Assembly: GCA_031254035.1 (NCBI GenBank)
Contig: JAIRVF010000059.1
Span: 1-64,000 of the forward strand
DNA: 64,000 nt
DNA from: Paenibacillus sp.
Lineage (GTDB): Bacteria; Bacillota; Bacilli; Paenibacillales; Paenibacillaceae
Direction of reading: 5' to 3'
Positions 35,393-43,833 of this stretch are shown here, piece by piece (positions within the stretch are counted from its first letter, which is position 1; every line of letters starts with the position of its first letter). The translations under genes were made by a program, and so were the position numbers. The notes under the pieces are model-generated. The model searched no databases and was not told the origin of the DNA. It saw nothing but the letters and a program-made list of their open reading frames with translations.

Positions 35393-37274
35393 CCTTGTTC
35401 TTCGGAGCATGCGTAAAAACATCAAACATTACTACCTGTACTTTTTTGCGCTTATTTTCAGTGCCAGCCTTTATTTTGTTTTTGCGTCATTGCGGTATGG
35501 CCAGTCTACAATGCAAACACCGTTTAAAGTCGCCAGCATTTTACTGTGTGTAATCGTCATTGTGTTTACGGGATTTGCGAACCGGATTTTTCTGAAGCGC
35601 CGCAGCCGTGAAATTGGGCTTTACCAGTTAATTGGCCTGACGAAACTCGGAACCGTGCGGCTTTTGATTATCGAAAATGTGCTGCTTGGAGCTGGGGCAC
35701 TTCTGGTGGGTATTCTGTGCGGTTCACTTGTATCCAGGCTGTTTCTGTTGATTCTCATTAAACTGCTTGGCAGCGATGTTGTGCAGGGCATTTCGTTTTC
35801 GATCGAGGCTGCGTTGCAAACGGCGCTTCTGTTTGGCGGAATTATTATCCTCACTTCAGTACAGATGCTGCTCACCGTTTACCGCAGCACCTTGCTGGAC
35901 TTGTTCCATGCCGATCAGCAGGGGGAAAATCCAAAGCAGCCGAAAACGATCGTTTCCGCCTTTCTGGCTTTACTCGGTCTTGGCCTCATCGGGTTCGGTT
36001 ATTATCTTTCAGGCCATATGCTCAATAAAATGCTGCTGCTGAACATGCTGGCGGTGCTCGGTTCGACGATTTTGGGAACATATTTGTTGTTTCGCGTCAC
36101 GATCAGCTGGTTTCTATTCAGATATAGAAAAGGCAAGAGAGGGCATTTAGGACTGAAAAACAGCCTTTCCTTGGCCCCTCTCATGCACCGCATGAAGGCA
36201 AACGCCAATTCATTAACGCTGATTACGGTATTATCCGCCATGACGATGACGATGATCGCGATTGCTTACTCGCTTTATTATTCCGTGGAAAATGACACCC
36301 GCTCTTCCCTGCCTTATGACTATGTATTCGAAAATAAACGGAAGGATGCGGAAGCTTTCGAAGCGGAGTTGAAAAAAGCGAATATTAAATTTACCCATGG
36401 CGGTATCGATGCTCTCGTGCTGAAAGGCAGCATTAATGAACGTGATCACGGCGGCTCGGTTTCAGCCTACACGCTTATATTTCTCCCCGCCGAGCAGCTT
36501 AAACAAACAGGCCGGGCTATCCCAGTACCCATGGATGGCAGTGCCGAAATGTATGATGCTCGTTTCAAATTGAATAATCAGCTGGACCAGAATACGCTGA
36601 AATTGCCGACGGAAATTGCTTGGGAAAAAGGGCAGGCGCTTCCGCCAGTGAAGCTGACCCGGGTGAGCGAGCGGAACGCAATGAATTATAGCGTGCAGGG
36701 CATGCAGTTCGTCGTATCGGAGAAGACTTTCCATGAGCTTCAAGGGGAAATTGACTCTAAATCAGAGAAGGAATATATTGATACGTACCAGGTACCCAGC
36801 AAAGACGACCGGATTCAGGCTTCCGCCATGTATGCGAAGTATGTTCCGAAGGGCGCTTTCATGCCCGATTACCAAACGGAATTTGAGGCTTCTTTCCAGG
36901 TTGCCGGGGTATTTATCTTTATTGCGGGTTTTCTGGGACTGGTGTTCCTCATTTCAACCGGCAGCATTTTGTATTTCAAGCAGATGACGGAGGCAGAACA
37001 AGAAAAGAAAAGCTACACGATCCTGCGGCAGCTCGGCTTTGAGGAAAAGGAAATATTACGGGGCATTATTCGCAAGCAATTGTTTGTGTTCGCCATTCCG
37101 CTTGGCATTGGGCTTTTGCATTCGGTATTCGCGGTAAAAGCGGCATCCATCCTGCTAATATCCGATATTATGGTACCGACCGTTATCGCGATGGCAGTGT
37201 ATGCTTTGATTTACTTCATCTTTGCCATCCTGTCTATCGGTTATTACCGCAAAATGGTTAGGGCGGCGTTATAA
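35379..37274 (+). CDS. bceB: BceB-like ABC transporter permease
   Basis: 631 residues from a TTG at 35379 with GGGGGTGA upstream, giving the family opening [13 protein letters not shown]. About ten membrane helices are arranged in the BceB order. A large outer domain of about 210 residues lies between helices 7 and 8 (from [10 protein letters not shown] to FQVAGVF) and contacts the target peptide and the kinase. Paired with BceA as the detoxification and sensing transporter. Confidence 0.92.
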   Translation: MSLFDLVLRSMRKNIKHYYLYFFALIFSASLYFVFASLRYGQSTMQTPFKVASILLCVIVIVFTGFANRIFLKRRSREIGLYQLIGLTKLGTVRLLIIENVLLGAGALLVGILCGSLVSRLFLLILIKLLGSDVVQGISFSIEAALQTALLFGGIIILTSVQMLLTVYRSTLLDLFHADQQGENPKQPKTIVSAFLALLGLGLIGFGYYLSGHMLNKMLLLNMLAVLGSTILGTYLLFRVTISWFLFRYRKGKRGHLGLKNSLSLAPLMHRMKANANSLTLITVLSAMTMTMIAIAYSLYYSVENDTRSSLPYDYVFENKRKDAEAFEAELKKANIKFTHGGIDALVLKGSINERDHGGSVSAYTLIFLPAEQLKQTGRAIPVPMDGSAEMYDARFKLNNQLDQNTLKLPTEIAWEKGQALPPVKLTRVSERNAMNYSVQGMQFVVSEKTFHELQGEIDSKSEKEYIDTYQVPSKDDRIQASAMYAKYVPKGAFMPDYQTEFEASFQVAGVFIFIAGFLGLVFLISTGSILYFKQMTEAEQEKKSYTILRQLGFEEKEILRGIIRKQLFVFAIPLGIGLLHSVFAVKAASILLISDIMVPTVIAMAVYALIYFIFAILSIGYYRKMVRAAL

Positions 37275-37419
37275 AAAGGAGAGTTTTAAACGAAGTGGTT
37301 GTACCTGGATTTGGTATATAATAATGGAGACATACTTTTGCCATGAATGAACATGGTTTTGCTGGCTTCTGCTATTATGATAAGGTCAATCATAAATAAC
37401 GACTGGAGTGGAGTGAAAA

Positions 37420-38097
37420 ATGGTTGAAATTCTGTCGATTAATGTAGGTAAACCAATCCAGGTACTGTTTCATCAAAAAGAGGTATCCACAGGCATTTTT
37501 AAAACTCGCGTTGAAGAACCATTGTTTTTATCTCAGCTAAACTTCGATGGGGACGGACAAGCAGATCTTGCTCACCATGGAGGCAGGGAGAAGGCGGTAT
37601 GCGTTTATTCCTACGAGCACTACTCCTATTGGGAAAAGGTACTTCAGAAAACCTTGAATTACGGTGCTTTCGGTGAAAACTTAACCATAAGGGGAGTATT
37701 GGAAACAGAGGTTTGCATCGGTGATGTTTTTCAGCTTGGTGAAGCGGTGGTTCAGGTCAGCCAACCGAGGCAGCCTTGTTATAAATTATCTGTAAGGTAC
37801 GGACTTCCCGATATGCCGCTGAAACTACAGGAAACGGGCTATACCGGCTTTTATTTTCGCGTGTTGGAAGAAGGCGTTGTATCGCGGGCGGATGGTTTAA
37901 CTAAAATCCATTCCCATCCTAAAGCGATCACGGTGGATTATGCCAACCACATGATGCATCGCGACAAAAATAATATTGAAGGTATAAATCGCATTCTTGA
38001 AGTAGAAGAACTGTCGGTCAACTGGAGAAATACGTTTATAAAGCGGTTGGGTGGGCATGAGACAGATTCGAACGAGAGACTGACCGGCAAGGGATAA
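37420..38097 (+). CDS. MOSC-domain protein (YiiM-like)
   Basis: 225 residues. An N-terminal NVGKP opening, GDGQADLAHHGG, YGAFGENLT and SQPRQPCYKL with the conserved Cys are hallmarks of YiiM-type MOSC proteins, which bind molybdenum cofactor and reduce N-hydroxylated compounds. The preceding 145 bases hold no gene. It appears monocistronic. A MITE-like element follows about 80 bases after its stop. Confidence 0.88.
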   Translation: MVEILSINVGKPIQVLFHQKEVSTGIFKTRVEEPLFLSQLNFDGDGQADLAHHGGREKAVCVYSYEHYSYWEKVLQKTLNYGAFGENLTIRGVLETEVCIGDVFQLGEAVVQVSQPRQPCYKLSVRYGLPDMPLKLQETGYTGFYFRVLEEGVVSRADGLTKIHSHPKAITVDYANHMMHRDKNNIEGINRILEVEELSVNWRNTFIKRLGGHETDSNERLTGKG

Positions 38098-38175
38098 AGG
38101 TATGGTATGGTATGCATGGTGCCGGCCCGGATCATTTACTAAATGCGGCAAATCTTGAATAACCACAATAAAAGA

Positions 38176-38548
38176 GGGTGTCCCAAAAGTGAACCGCACC
38201 CCGTGTGGTAGCGAAATTGATGCAAAAGTGCATCTATTTACGACACAACGGCTTGATTTGGATAAAAAGCTTGCGAAAATGCAGGCTTTTTCCTTTTTCT
38301 GAGCGCAATTAGGTCGTTCATGGTCAAAAGGATGCACTTTCGCAACAATTCTGCCTCCGACTCCACAAAACGCCTGAAAAGGATGCACAATCGGTAGCAA
38401 TTGGTATTTCGACTTCAAAACTCGAGGGTAGAGAGTTTTTCTGACGCATTAAATTTTTTTAAGTATGAAAAAGCTCCCATTACAGTAGCAGGTTTATCTA
38501 TTTCACCTGTCTACCGTAAAGGGAGCATATCACTGTTGGGACAGCCCC
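38176..38548. mobile_element. MITE-like element M2 (about 370 bp, non-coding)
   Basis: Ends are GGGTGTCCCAAAAGTG (38176-38191) and CACTGTTGGGACAGCCC (38531-38547), imperfect inverted repeats of the kind found at the tips of IS1182/IS5-like elements. The interior has no transposase frame but several small palindromes (GATGCAAAAGTGCATC; AAAAAGC...GCTTTTT). It fills most of the 38098-38598 gap; no other gene is seen there. Confidence 0.6.
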
Positions 38549-38598
38549 TGCTTGTTTTGGACTGCAATTCATACTATAAAAGAAAAACTGCTTCCCTC

Positions 38599-39273
38599 TT
38601 ATAGCGTAATCGTTTTTTGCTCCTTGCCGAGTCCCCGCTTAAACAGCAGCGCTGTTGAGAATCTCGCGCATAATAAGGAGATGGCGGCAAAGACTAGGCT
38701 CCAGATCAAAGCTGGAACATGTGTCGCATGGGCAAGGTTCGCCGCGTCTCCTGCAGAGTTCGGGTTATATAAAGACACGAATAAAATAATAAACGGACTG
38801 ACTACCGACTCAACCAGACAGATAAAAGCGATAAGCATATAATAGCCGTTTCGAAGCCAAGGCGGGGCCAAATAGGCGACTAAAGCGCTAACCGCCGCAA
38901 AACCTACGCACCAGAGAATCCCATATCCGTTGCGGACAAACAGTATCGCCGCGACAGTGGCAAGTAGGGTAACCACAATGAGGCCGGCGCGTTCATATCT
39001 TTTGACGTAGAGTGAAAACAGCAGGAGCGCAAACAATGCGGAACCGATATATCCGGCCAGCGAGATCGGAATCGACATCCAATTACGGGTGAAAGAAGAC
39101 ATTGTAACTCCGCTCTGATCCCAATACAAATGAATGACATTCACCTTGCCCGACAGGGCGAGCGTAACCAATGCATGCGACAGTTCATGAACAAGCGTAT
39201 CCACATTGCGGAAAAAAGATGAAAACGGAAGAAAATGCGTCAAAATTCCGGTTAATACGACAACCAGAATCAT
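38599..39273 (-). CDS. M50-type membrane metalloprotease-like protein
   Basis: 224 residues, about six membrane helices. The zinc motif HELSH (His29, Glu30, His33) sits in the first helix region, as in the Peptidase M50B-like family. A clear second NxxPxxDG motif of site-2 proteases is not seen, so the proteolytic role is uncertain. The ATG at 39273 has no ribosome site, while a strong GGGGG(A) lies just upstream at about 39296-39303. Translation may begin at an in-frame ATT at 39291, adding six residues. Confidence 0.7.
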   Translation of the reverse strand: MILVVVLTGILTHFLPFSSFFRNVDTLVHELSHALVTLALSGKVNVIHLYWDQSGVTMSSFTRNWMSIPISLAGYIGSALFALLLFSLYVKRYERAGLIVVTLLATVAAILFVRNGYGILWCVGFAAVSALVAYLAPPWLRNGYYMLIAFICLVESVVSPFIILFVSLYNPNSAGDAANLAHATHVPALIWSLVFAAISLLCARFSTALLFKRGLGKEQKTITL

Positions 39274-39624
39274 TTTTAGCCAGGATCGAATAACGTCCCC
39301 CTCATTTCTGTTCGGATTGCTGATTCTATCTTACTCGTCACCGCCGGGAAATGCCAATTAAGCATCATGAGAATTAATTTTGTAATCTCAGTCCAAAATG
39401 CATATTGCGTGACGTTACGTTATATGGTATTATGTCGATACGAAGGATAATTCCATCACCACGTTCTTCGTGTTGGAAGGCACACGGTTCTGGATGTCCG
39501 GAAATTCAGAGTTGTATCCCTTCAAACAAGCATATGTATCGATACAAGCAGAAATTATTTTTTAAGTTATCATATCTCGTTACGTAACGGAGTATAATAT
39601 TAAAGCCGAAAAGGAGAGATTTTG
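39274..39624 (+). promoter_or_regulatory. Two promoter/operator regions upstream of the DUF4127 gene
   Basis: P1: TTGCGT (39405-39410), a 17-base spacer containing GACGTTACGT, TATTAT (39428-39433). P2: TATAAT (39593-39598) preceded by the 12-base perfect palindrome CGTTACGTAACG (39578-39589) placed where it would cover the promoter. No gene is seen in this stretch. Confidence 0.55.
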
Positions 39625-41325
39625 ATGAAAAAAATTCTGTATGTCCCATTGGATGATCGCCCGGTTAATCTGGATGATGTTATTGTGCAGGGGAGAGCGG
39701 CTGGAATACAAGTTATTGTCCCAAAAGCCGACGTTGTGAAGAACCGCCTGGATACGGAGGCTTCGGCCGAAGGCGGGACGCTTGTAAACACCTATGATCC
39801 GGTCTTTGGAAATACGCAAAATATAGGGCAGTTCATTTTGGATCATATGTCGTCTGTGGACGGATTTATTATTTCAACCGACATGCTTGCATACGGAGGG
39901 CTGATTGGTAGCAGACGTTTCCGAACAAGTGGCGGTGGCGCATATCCTGGTTATGATCCGGCTACGACACAATTGCTTGATGTAATCCGGGAAATCAAGA
40001 AGTCCTGTCCGCATAAGCCTGTTTATGTGCTTGATACCATCATGCGATTGGCCACGACAGTCTTTGTGGAGGGCTTGACGCAAAGCGCTTATGATGAAGC
40101 GCGGGCTTTTGCGCAACAGCCGCGTGCGGTCGCTTCGGATTTCGAAGCGATCCTGGAAGGTTATGACACGCAACCTGACGGTACGCATTTTGGGACTCCA
40201 GTTCATTTTGACAAGGAACAATATTATAACGCGCGCCGTCACAAGTTTAAATCAAACTATTATATTTTGGATCAGCTTGTCCGCACGGGGGCTATCGATT
40301 TTCTGGCGGTTGGTGTTGACGATTCCTATACGCAGGGCGTCCAGGCCAATGAGATCGCCTATCTTGAGGAATACGTGAATCAACAGCTCGGCGGCAGCGG
40401 TGGTCAAAATCCGGACCGCGTCATCATTTTGCCGGATGCGGACGGATTGGGCCATTCCCTGATGGGCCGCATGGCGAGCCATCTGAATCGCTGCAGTTCT
40501 AAACCGCGGTATAGCGTACAATATTTTGGTCCCGATGGTTCGTCGATCATCAATCCCTACGAGTATATGAGCGTTCATGACAATATCCGTCATCATGTTG
40601 ATATGATCGGTGGCAGGTTTGTCACCACCGGAACCTATGACGTGAAGATTGTTGCGATTACAAGCGCAGATCAGGCGGCAGCAGCAGTAACTCATATCGA
40701 AGCCAATGACAAGCAGCATATTCCTACCGTCGTTATTGATTTCGTAGGGGGCGGGGCATCCGATGAAACGGTTACCCAGGCTTTGCTTGGCAGCGCATCG
40801 ACAGGGGTACTTCTAGGTTACAGCGGCTGGAACACGGCCGGGAACAAAATCGGGCTTTCCCTCGGGATGGCTCAGTCTCGGTACGCGCTTTTGGTGACGG
40901 AGAACCAGCACCCGTCCCTGGATGCCGCAGTTAACGCTCATGGATCGCTGCTGTTCAAGCGGTTCCTGAAGGACTACTATTATAAGAAATTGACGATTGC
41001 CGAAGTTCGGACCTATTCCAGAGCTCACACGCTTTATACGAACGTTCCGTATGCCGATCAGAACATGCTCCTGTTCAATTCGCCGGAGGATTACCAGGTT
41101 CTGACTGATCTCCTGCGGGAGCGCATGCAAACCAATACACGCGACCTTTCGGAGAAAGCTGCATTTTTGGCCGGGAAATCCCGTGCAATCCACCAAATGA
41201 AACGATCCGGCTGGTCTTATTCAAAATATGCAAATGCGGCATTGGATCACGATAATTCAGGATATATTTGGAAACGTGCTTTTGAAATTACGTTGATTCC
41301 TTCCGCCACATTAAAGCACTGTTAA
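39625..41325 (+). CDS. DUF4127 family protein
   Basis: 566 residues, AAGGAGAG site. The N terminus LYVPLDDRPVNLDD is the signature of DUF4127, a family found in Firmicutes with no proven activity. Conserved Asp-rich segments (DGFIISTDMLAYGGLIGSR in part; YSGWNTAGNKIG) suggest a metal-dependent enzyme of the sugar or cofactor type; this is conjecture. The last codons run into a small repeat (AAAGCACT/AGCACTAT). A palindromic operator covers its promoter and a strong terminator follows. Confidence 0.85.
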   Translation: MKKILYVPLDDRPVNLDDVIVQGRAAGIQVIVPKADVVKNRLDTEASAEGGTLVNTYDPVFGNTQNIGQFILDHMSSVDGFIISTDMLAYGGLIGSRRFRTSGGGAYPGYDPATTQLLDVIREIKKSCPHKPVYVLDTIMRLATTVFVEGLTQSAYDEARAFAQQPRAVASDFEAILEGYDTQPDGTHFGTPVHFDKEQYYNARRHKFKSNYYILDQLVRTGAIDFLAVGVDDSYTQGVQANEIAYLEEYVNQQLGGSGGQNPDRVIILPDADGLGHSLMGRMASHLNRCSSKPRYSVQYFGPDGSSIINPYEYMSVHDNIRHHVDMIGGRFVTTGTYDVKIVAITSADQAAAAVTHIEANDKQHIPTVVIDFVGGGASDETVTQALLGSASTGVLLGYSGWNTAGNKIGLSLGMAQSRYALLVTENQHPSLDAAVNAHGSLLFKRFLKDYYYKKLTIAEVRTYSRAHTLYTNVPYADQNMLLFNSPEDYQVLTDLLRERMQTNTRDLSEKAAFLAGKSRAIHQMKRSGWSYSKYANAALDHDNSGYIWKRAFEITLIPSATLKHC

Positions 41326-41367
41326 AGCACTATTGAGCATTGTTAAATAGGATATTTCAGACAAGTG

Positions 41368-41406
41368 ATCAGAGCAGCCGTGTATTCAGCAGGCTGCTCT
41401 GATTTT
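41368..41406 (+). terminator. Terminator after the DUF4127 gene
   Basis: A perfect 12-base stem ATCAGAGCAGCC (41368-41379) with GGCTGCTCTGAT (41392-41403), then TTTG. Confidence 0.8.
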
Positions 41407-41459
41407 GTGTGTTCGTAAGTAATGTATGCGATACTTACAGCTCCATCATATACGGTATA

Positions 41460-41488
41460 TTGCGTAACGATACAAGGCATACTATAAT
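41460..41488 (+). promoter_or_regulatory. Promoter of the RHH-like pair, with CGTAACG motif
   Basis: TTGCGT (41460-41465), a 17-base spacer starting AACGATAC, TATAAT (41483-41488). The -35 and the CGTAACG motif match P1 upstream of the DUF4127 gene. Confidence 0.65.
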
Positions 41489-41514
41489 ACAAACCGTATG
41501 AAAGGAGACATGTT

Positions 41515-41889
41515 ATGAAATATAATCTCAATTTATTTGGATATACGGTCGATTGTCGGTTAACTTTTTCGGACGGAACAATGCATATTGAAATTACGGA
41601 AGAAGATCAGGCCGCTTTGCGTGCTTATTTGCTGAGAGTATTGGTGAAATACGGGCGTGAACCCGGATCGCATGACAGTCTGGAGAGTTTGATCCAGGAT
41701 GCGATCGAAATCGAAAAGGGCATGAATGGACATTTAAGCGAACCCAAGCTGAAGCTGCCCTACGAGTTTCAGCCCGAGATCAAGGAAAAACTGATTGAAG
41801 CCGCCGAACTCCAGGACATGTCCGCTACGCAGCTGCTCATAAGGCTCATCGAAAGAAAACATCAAAGTGTGTTTGGAAAGGAAGTCTGA
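41515..41889 (+). CDS. Small protein with C-terminal ribbon-helix-helix-like segment
   Basis: 124 residues, AAAGGAG site. The first 50 residues are strand-rich and unassigned. The last 45 (LPYEFQPEIKEKLIEAA, then MSATQLLIRLIERK) follow the strand-helix-helix pattern of Arc/MetJ-type DNA-binding proteins and resemble the next gene's product. It may regulate its own promoter and that of the DUF4127 gene, which share CGTNACG sites; inference only. Confidence 0.6.
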   Translation: MKYNLNLFGYTVDCRLTFSDGTMHIEITEEDQAALRAYLLRVLVKYGREPGSHDSLESLIQDAIEIEKGMNGHLSEPKLKLPYEFQPEIKEKLIEAAELQDMSATQLLIRLIERKHQSVFGKEV

Positions 41890-41893
41890 ACCC

Positions 41894-42058
41894 ATGGCAT
41901 ACGGCAATAAGGTAAAATTCCATTACGACGTTCCAGTTTATATCAAGCAGATGCTGGCTGAGACAGCCAAAAGACTGAATATGACCGCAACCGAACTTCT
42001 TTCCAGAACCATTGAGGAAGAGTATATGCGCGTAAAAGCCGAAAAAGAATCTAAGTGA
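41894..42058 (+). CDS. Small ribbon-helix-helix-like protein
   Basis: 54 residues; ATG at 41894 with GGAAG upstream, five bases after the previous stop. VKFHYDVPVYIKQMLAETAKRL then MTATELLSRTIEEEY fits an Arc-type strand-helix-helix unit. It parallels the C terminus of its neighbour, as if one were a duplicated domain of the other. Probably a DNA-binding dimer. Its last bases overlap the convergent gene at 42051. Confidence 0.6.
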   Translation: MAYGNKVKFHYDVPVYIKQMLAETAKRLNMTATELLSRTIEEEYMRVKAEKESK

Positions 42059-42410
42059 TACTACATTGCTGCGCCATTTCAGAAAACATCCGTACGCTTG
42101 CAAGCGGCAAGCTTTCATAAGCGTAATGCCGGTCGCGCATATCTGTCGAAAAGCAATGGCACTGGGTGTAATCCTCATTCGTATTTTGTTCAATCAACAA
42201 AAGCTGAATTTGAGCGCTATCCGTCAACAGCTTGTAATAATAATCCGAACTGGGATCGGCTTCAATAAGCTCCATGGCTGCTTGCCTGATTTGTTTGGGT
42301 AGCCGGCATCTCAGCTCGGAGATAACTGATCTTGAATCGATTTTTTGGTATGTCGTCGTCAATTCAACCCTCTCCATTTCTTCATCGTATTGAATGTGTA
42401 TTCGGCACAC
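42051..42410 (-). CDS. Conserved-looking hypothetical protein
   Basis: 119 residues from a GTG with AGGAGAG. No signal or membrane segment. Sequence features: an N-terminal strand region (CRIHIQYDEEMERVELTTTYQ) and a helix around RLPKQIRQAAMELIEAD. I do not recognise a family. It overlaps the RHH-like gene tail to tail by eight bases, so transcripts of the two could interfere. Confidence 0.6.
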   Translation of the reverse strand: MCRIHIQYDEEMERVELTTTYQKIDSRSVISELRCRLPKQIRQAAMELIEADPSSDYYYKLLTDSAQIQLLLIEQNTNEDYTQCHCFSTDMRDRHYAYESLPLASVRMFSEMAQQCSIT

Positions 42411-42458
42411 CTCTCCTAGATTTCAAATTATATCAAACATATGTTCGCGTGTTAAGTG

Positions 42459-42506
42459 AAAAGGGACCCGCCTCGTCATTTTTATGATGGAACGAATCCC
42501 TTTTTT
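42459..42506 (+). terminator. Hairpin terminator
   Basis: AAAAGGGA (42459-42466) pairs with TCCCTTTT (42497-42504) around an inner TCGTCAT/ATGATGGAACGA stem, followed by a T-run on the plus strand. It would stop plus-strand transcripts that run through the 42051-42410 gene in antisense. Confidence 0.65.
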
Positions 42507-42559
42507 ATTTGGCTTTTCCTAATCTAGAAATACGTTTTTCATACTTTTATGGTACTTTA

Positions 42560-42741
42560 GCCCCCGTAATCCACCACGCAAAATAATTGCGGATAACCCT
42601 AACCGGGTATGCGGTGAAGCATACTGGAACCTGTGTTAGGCTTTTTACAATAGCAAGGAAAGCAAGATGTAGGCATATATAGCTTAGACGGATTACGTCC
42701 GGGAATACAGCTATGAAATGTTTTGCTGGGGAGGCGTATGA
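42560..42741 (+). promoter_or_regulatory. Structured leader upstream of the RiPP operon
   Basis: Within the gene-free stretch 42411-42741, a GTATGC-GGTGAA-GCATAC hairpin (about 42608-42625) is enclosed by CCTAAC (about 42598) and GTTAGG, a nested stem suggesting a structured RNA. The ribosome site GGGGAGG lies at 42728-42734. I cannot assign a riboswitch class. Confidence 0.4.
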
Positions 42742-43833
42742 ATGATGCGATTGCGAACGATTAGCTGTTTTTTGTATGACAGTGAGGTGACAGACTTGCT
42801 GATCCGGAGCTTGATCCGGTATATCCAGGCAGGGTCCCTGAAAAATGTTATTTTGCAAAAAGGCTGGGCTGGCGGTTTCCATGTAAACACGACGACCCCT
42901 GTGTCGGAGGCCAGTGGGGGGCTCGAGGAACTAATCAGACGTACGGCAGCCCGCTATGCGAAGAAGCGAAGCCAGGAGGAATATGATCAATTTGAGCGCA
43001 CGCTTCACGAACTGGCGAGGATGGAAGCATATACTGGCATTTATTTGCCCTTGCACCGTGACGGTGAAGTTATTGTGAAGGAGGAAGAGGTTCTAGCAGG
43101 CGGTGTTCCGTTTTGCAGTCCGAGAATCAATTACAGAGTGGAAATGCTGAAAAGCCAACTGCTTACAGATATTTTCCATGAGTGGGGGGAGCTCCCTGAA
43201 GAACGGCAAAATATTGAATGCGCAAAAATGTTTCTAATTACGGGAAGCAGAAGCCCGGGTGGACTTAAAACCAGTTATTTGCCCCTGCGCTACAATTTTG
43301 AATGTTTTACATCCACGAAAGCGTTTGGACAAGATCCCTCTGCCGATGCGGAAGCACTGCTTGCGCGGTCGGACTTGGAGAAGGAGTTTATTGCGGAAGG
43401 GGTACGAAAACTTTCAAACGGGTATTTTGAACGGGAATTCATTTTTGGAAGGCTGAAGATCTTTATCCATTCTCTTATCTCCATGTTGACGCGGGCGTAT
43501 AACGAAGGAGAGCTAGAGGTGGAGAAGCTGGCGCAAGGCAATCATTTTTGTGAACGTCATGACCAGGTGAGTGGGGTTCATCATAGGCTATATTCTAATC
43601 CGTGGTTTTTGCGGCATTACCATGAAGCAGGTTTTATCGTATATCGGTGTGTAGTCTCTGTCCTATATTCGCTGATGCCGATGTTTGGCATAACGTCGCT
43701 ACGGCGGCGAAAGGTTACGGGACTTGTAGTGGAATGCGTGGAAAGTGGGTTTAATATGGACTGGCGGGATGCATACCGTCACTTGGAAATGAAAATGGCA
43801 GGTGAAACCGATTATGGGAAACTGGTTCATTAA
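42742..43833 (+). CDS. RiPP-operon protein, possibly thiopeptide/LanB-C-like
   Basis: 363 residues, GGGGAGG site. No signal peptide or convincing membrane helix. The opening LRTISCFLYDSEVTDLLIRSLI and ILQKGWAGGFHVNTTT resembles the start and the GPH-type segment of the thiopeptide-type bacteriocin biosynthesis domain (Lant_dehydr_C). The middle (GGLKTSYLPLRYNFECF) fits less well. It overlaps the next gene by 20 bases in an operon ending with a YcaO protein, so a role in peptide maturation or leader handling is likely. The family call is weak. Confidence 0.5.
   Translation: MMRLRTISCFLYDSEVTDLLIRSLIRYIQAGSLKNVILQKGWAGGFHVNTTTPVSEASGGLEELIRRTAARYAKKRSQEEYDQFERTLHELARMEAYTGIYLPLHRDGEVIVKEEEVLAGGVPFCSPRINYRVEMLKSQLLTDIFHEWGELPEERQNIECAKMFLITGSRSPGGLKTSYLPLRYNFECFTSTKAFGQDPSADAEALLARSDLEKEFIAEGVRKLSNGYFEREFIFGRLKIFIHSLISMLTRAYNEGELEVEKLAQGNHFCERHDQVSGVHHRLYSNPWFLRHYHEAGFIVYRCVVSVLYSLMPMFGITSLRRRKVTGLVVECVESGFNMDWRDAYRHLEMKMAGETDYGKLVH

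Noticed and set aside
38401..38604. 67-codon frame inside the second MITE-like element
   Set aside because: Crosses the inverted end of the element and resembles no transposase.
39405..39587. 60-codon plus-strand frame upstream of the DUF4127 gene
   Set aside because: Starts inside a promoter element, has no ribosome site and no recognisable protein pattern.
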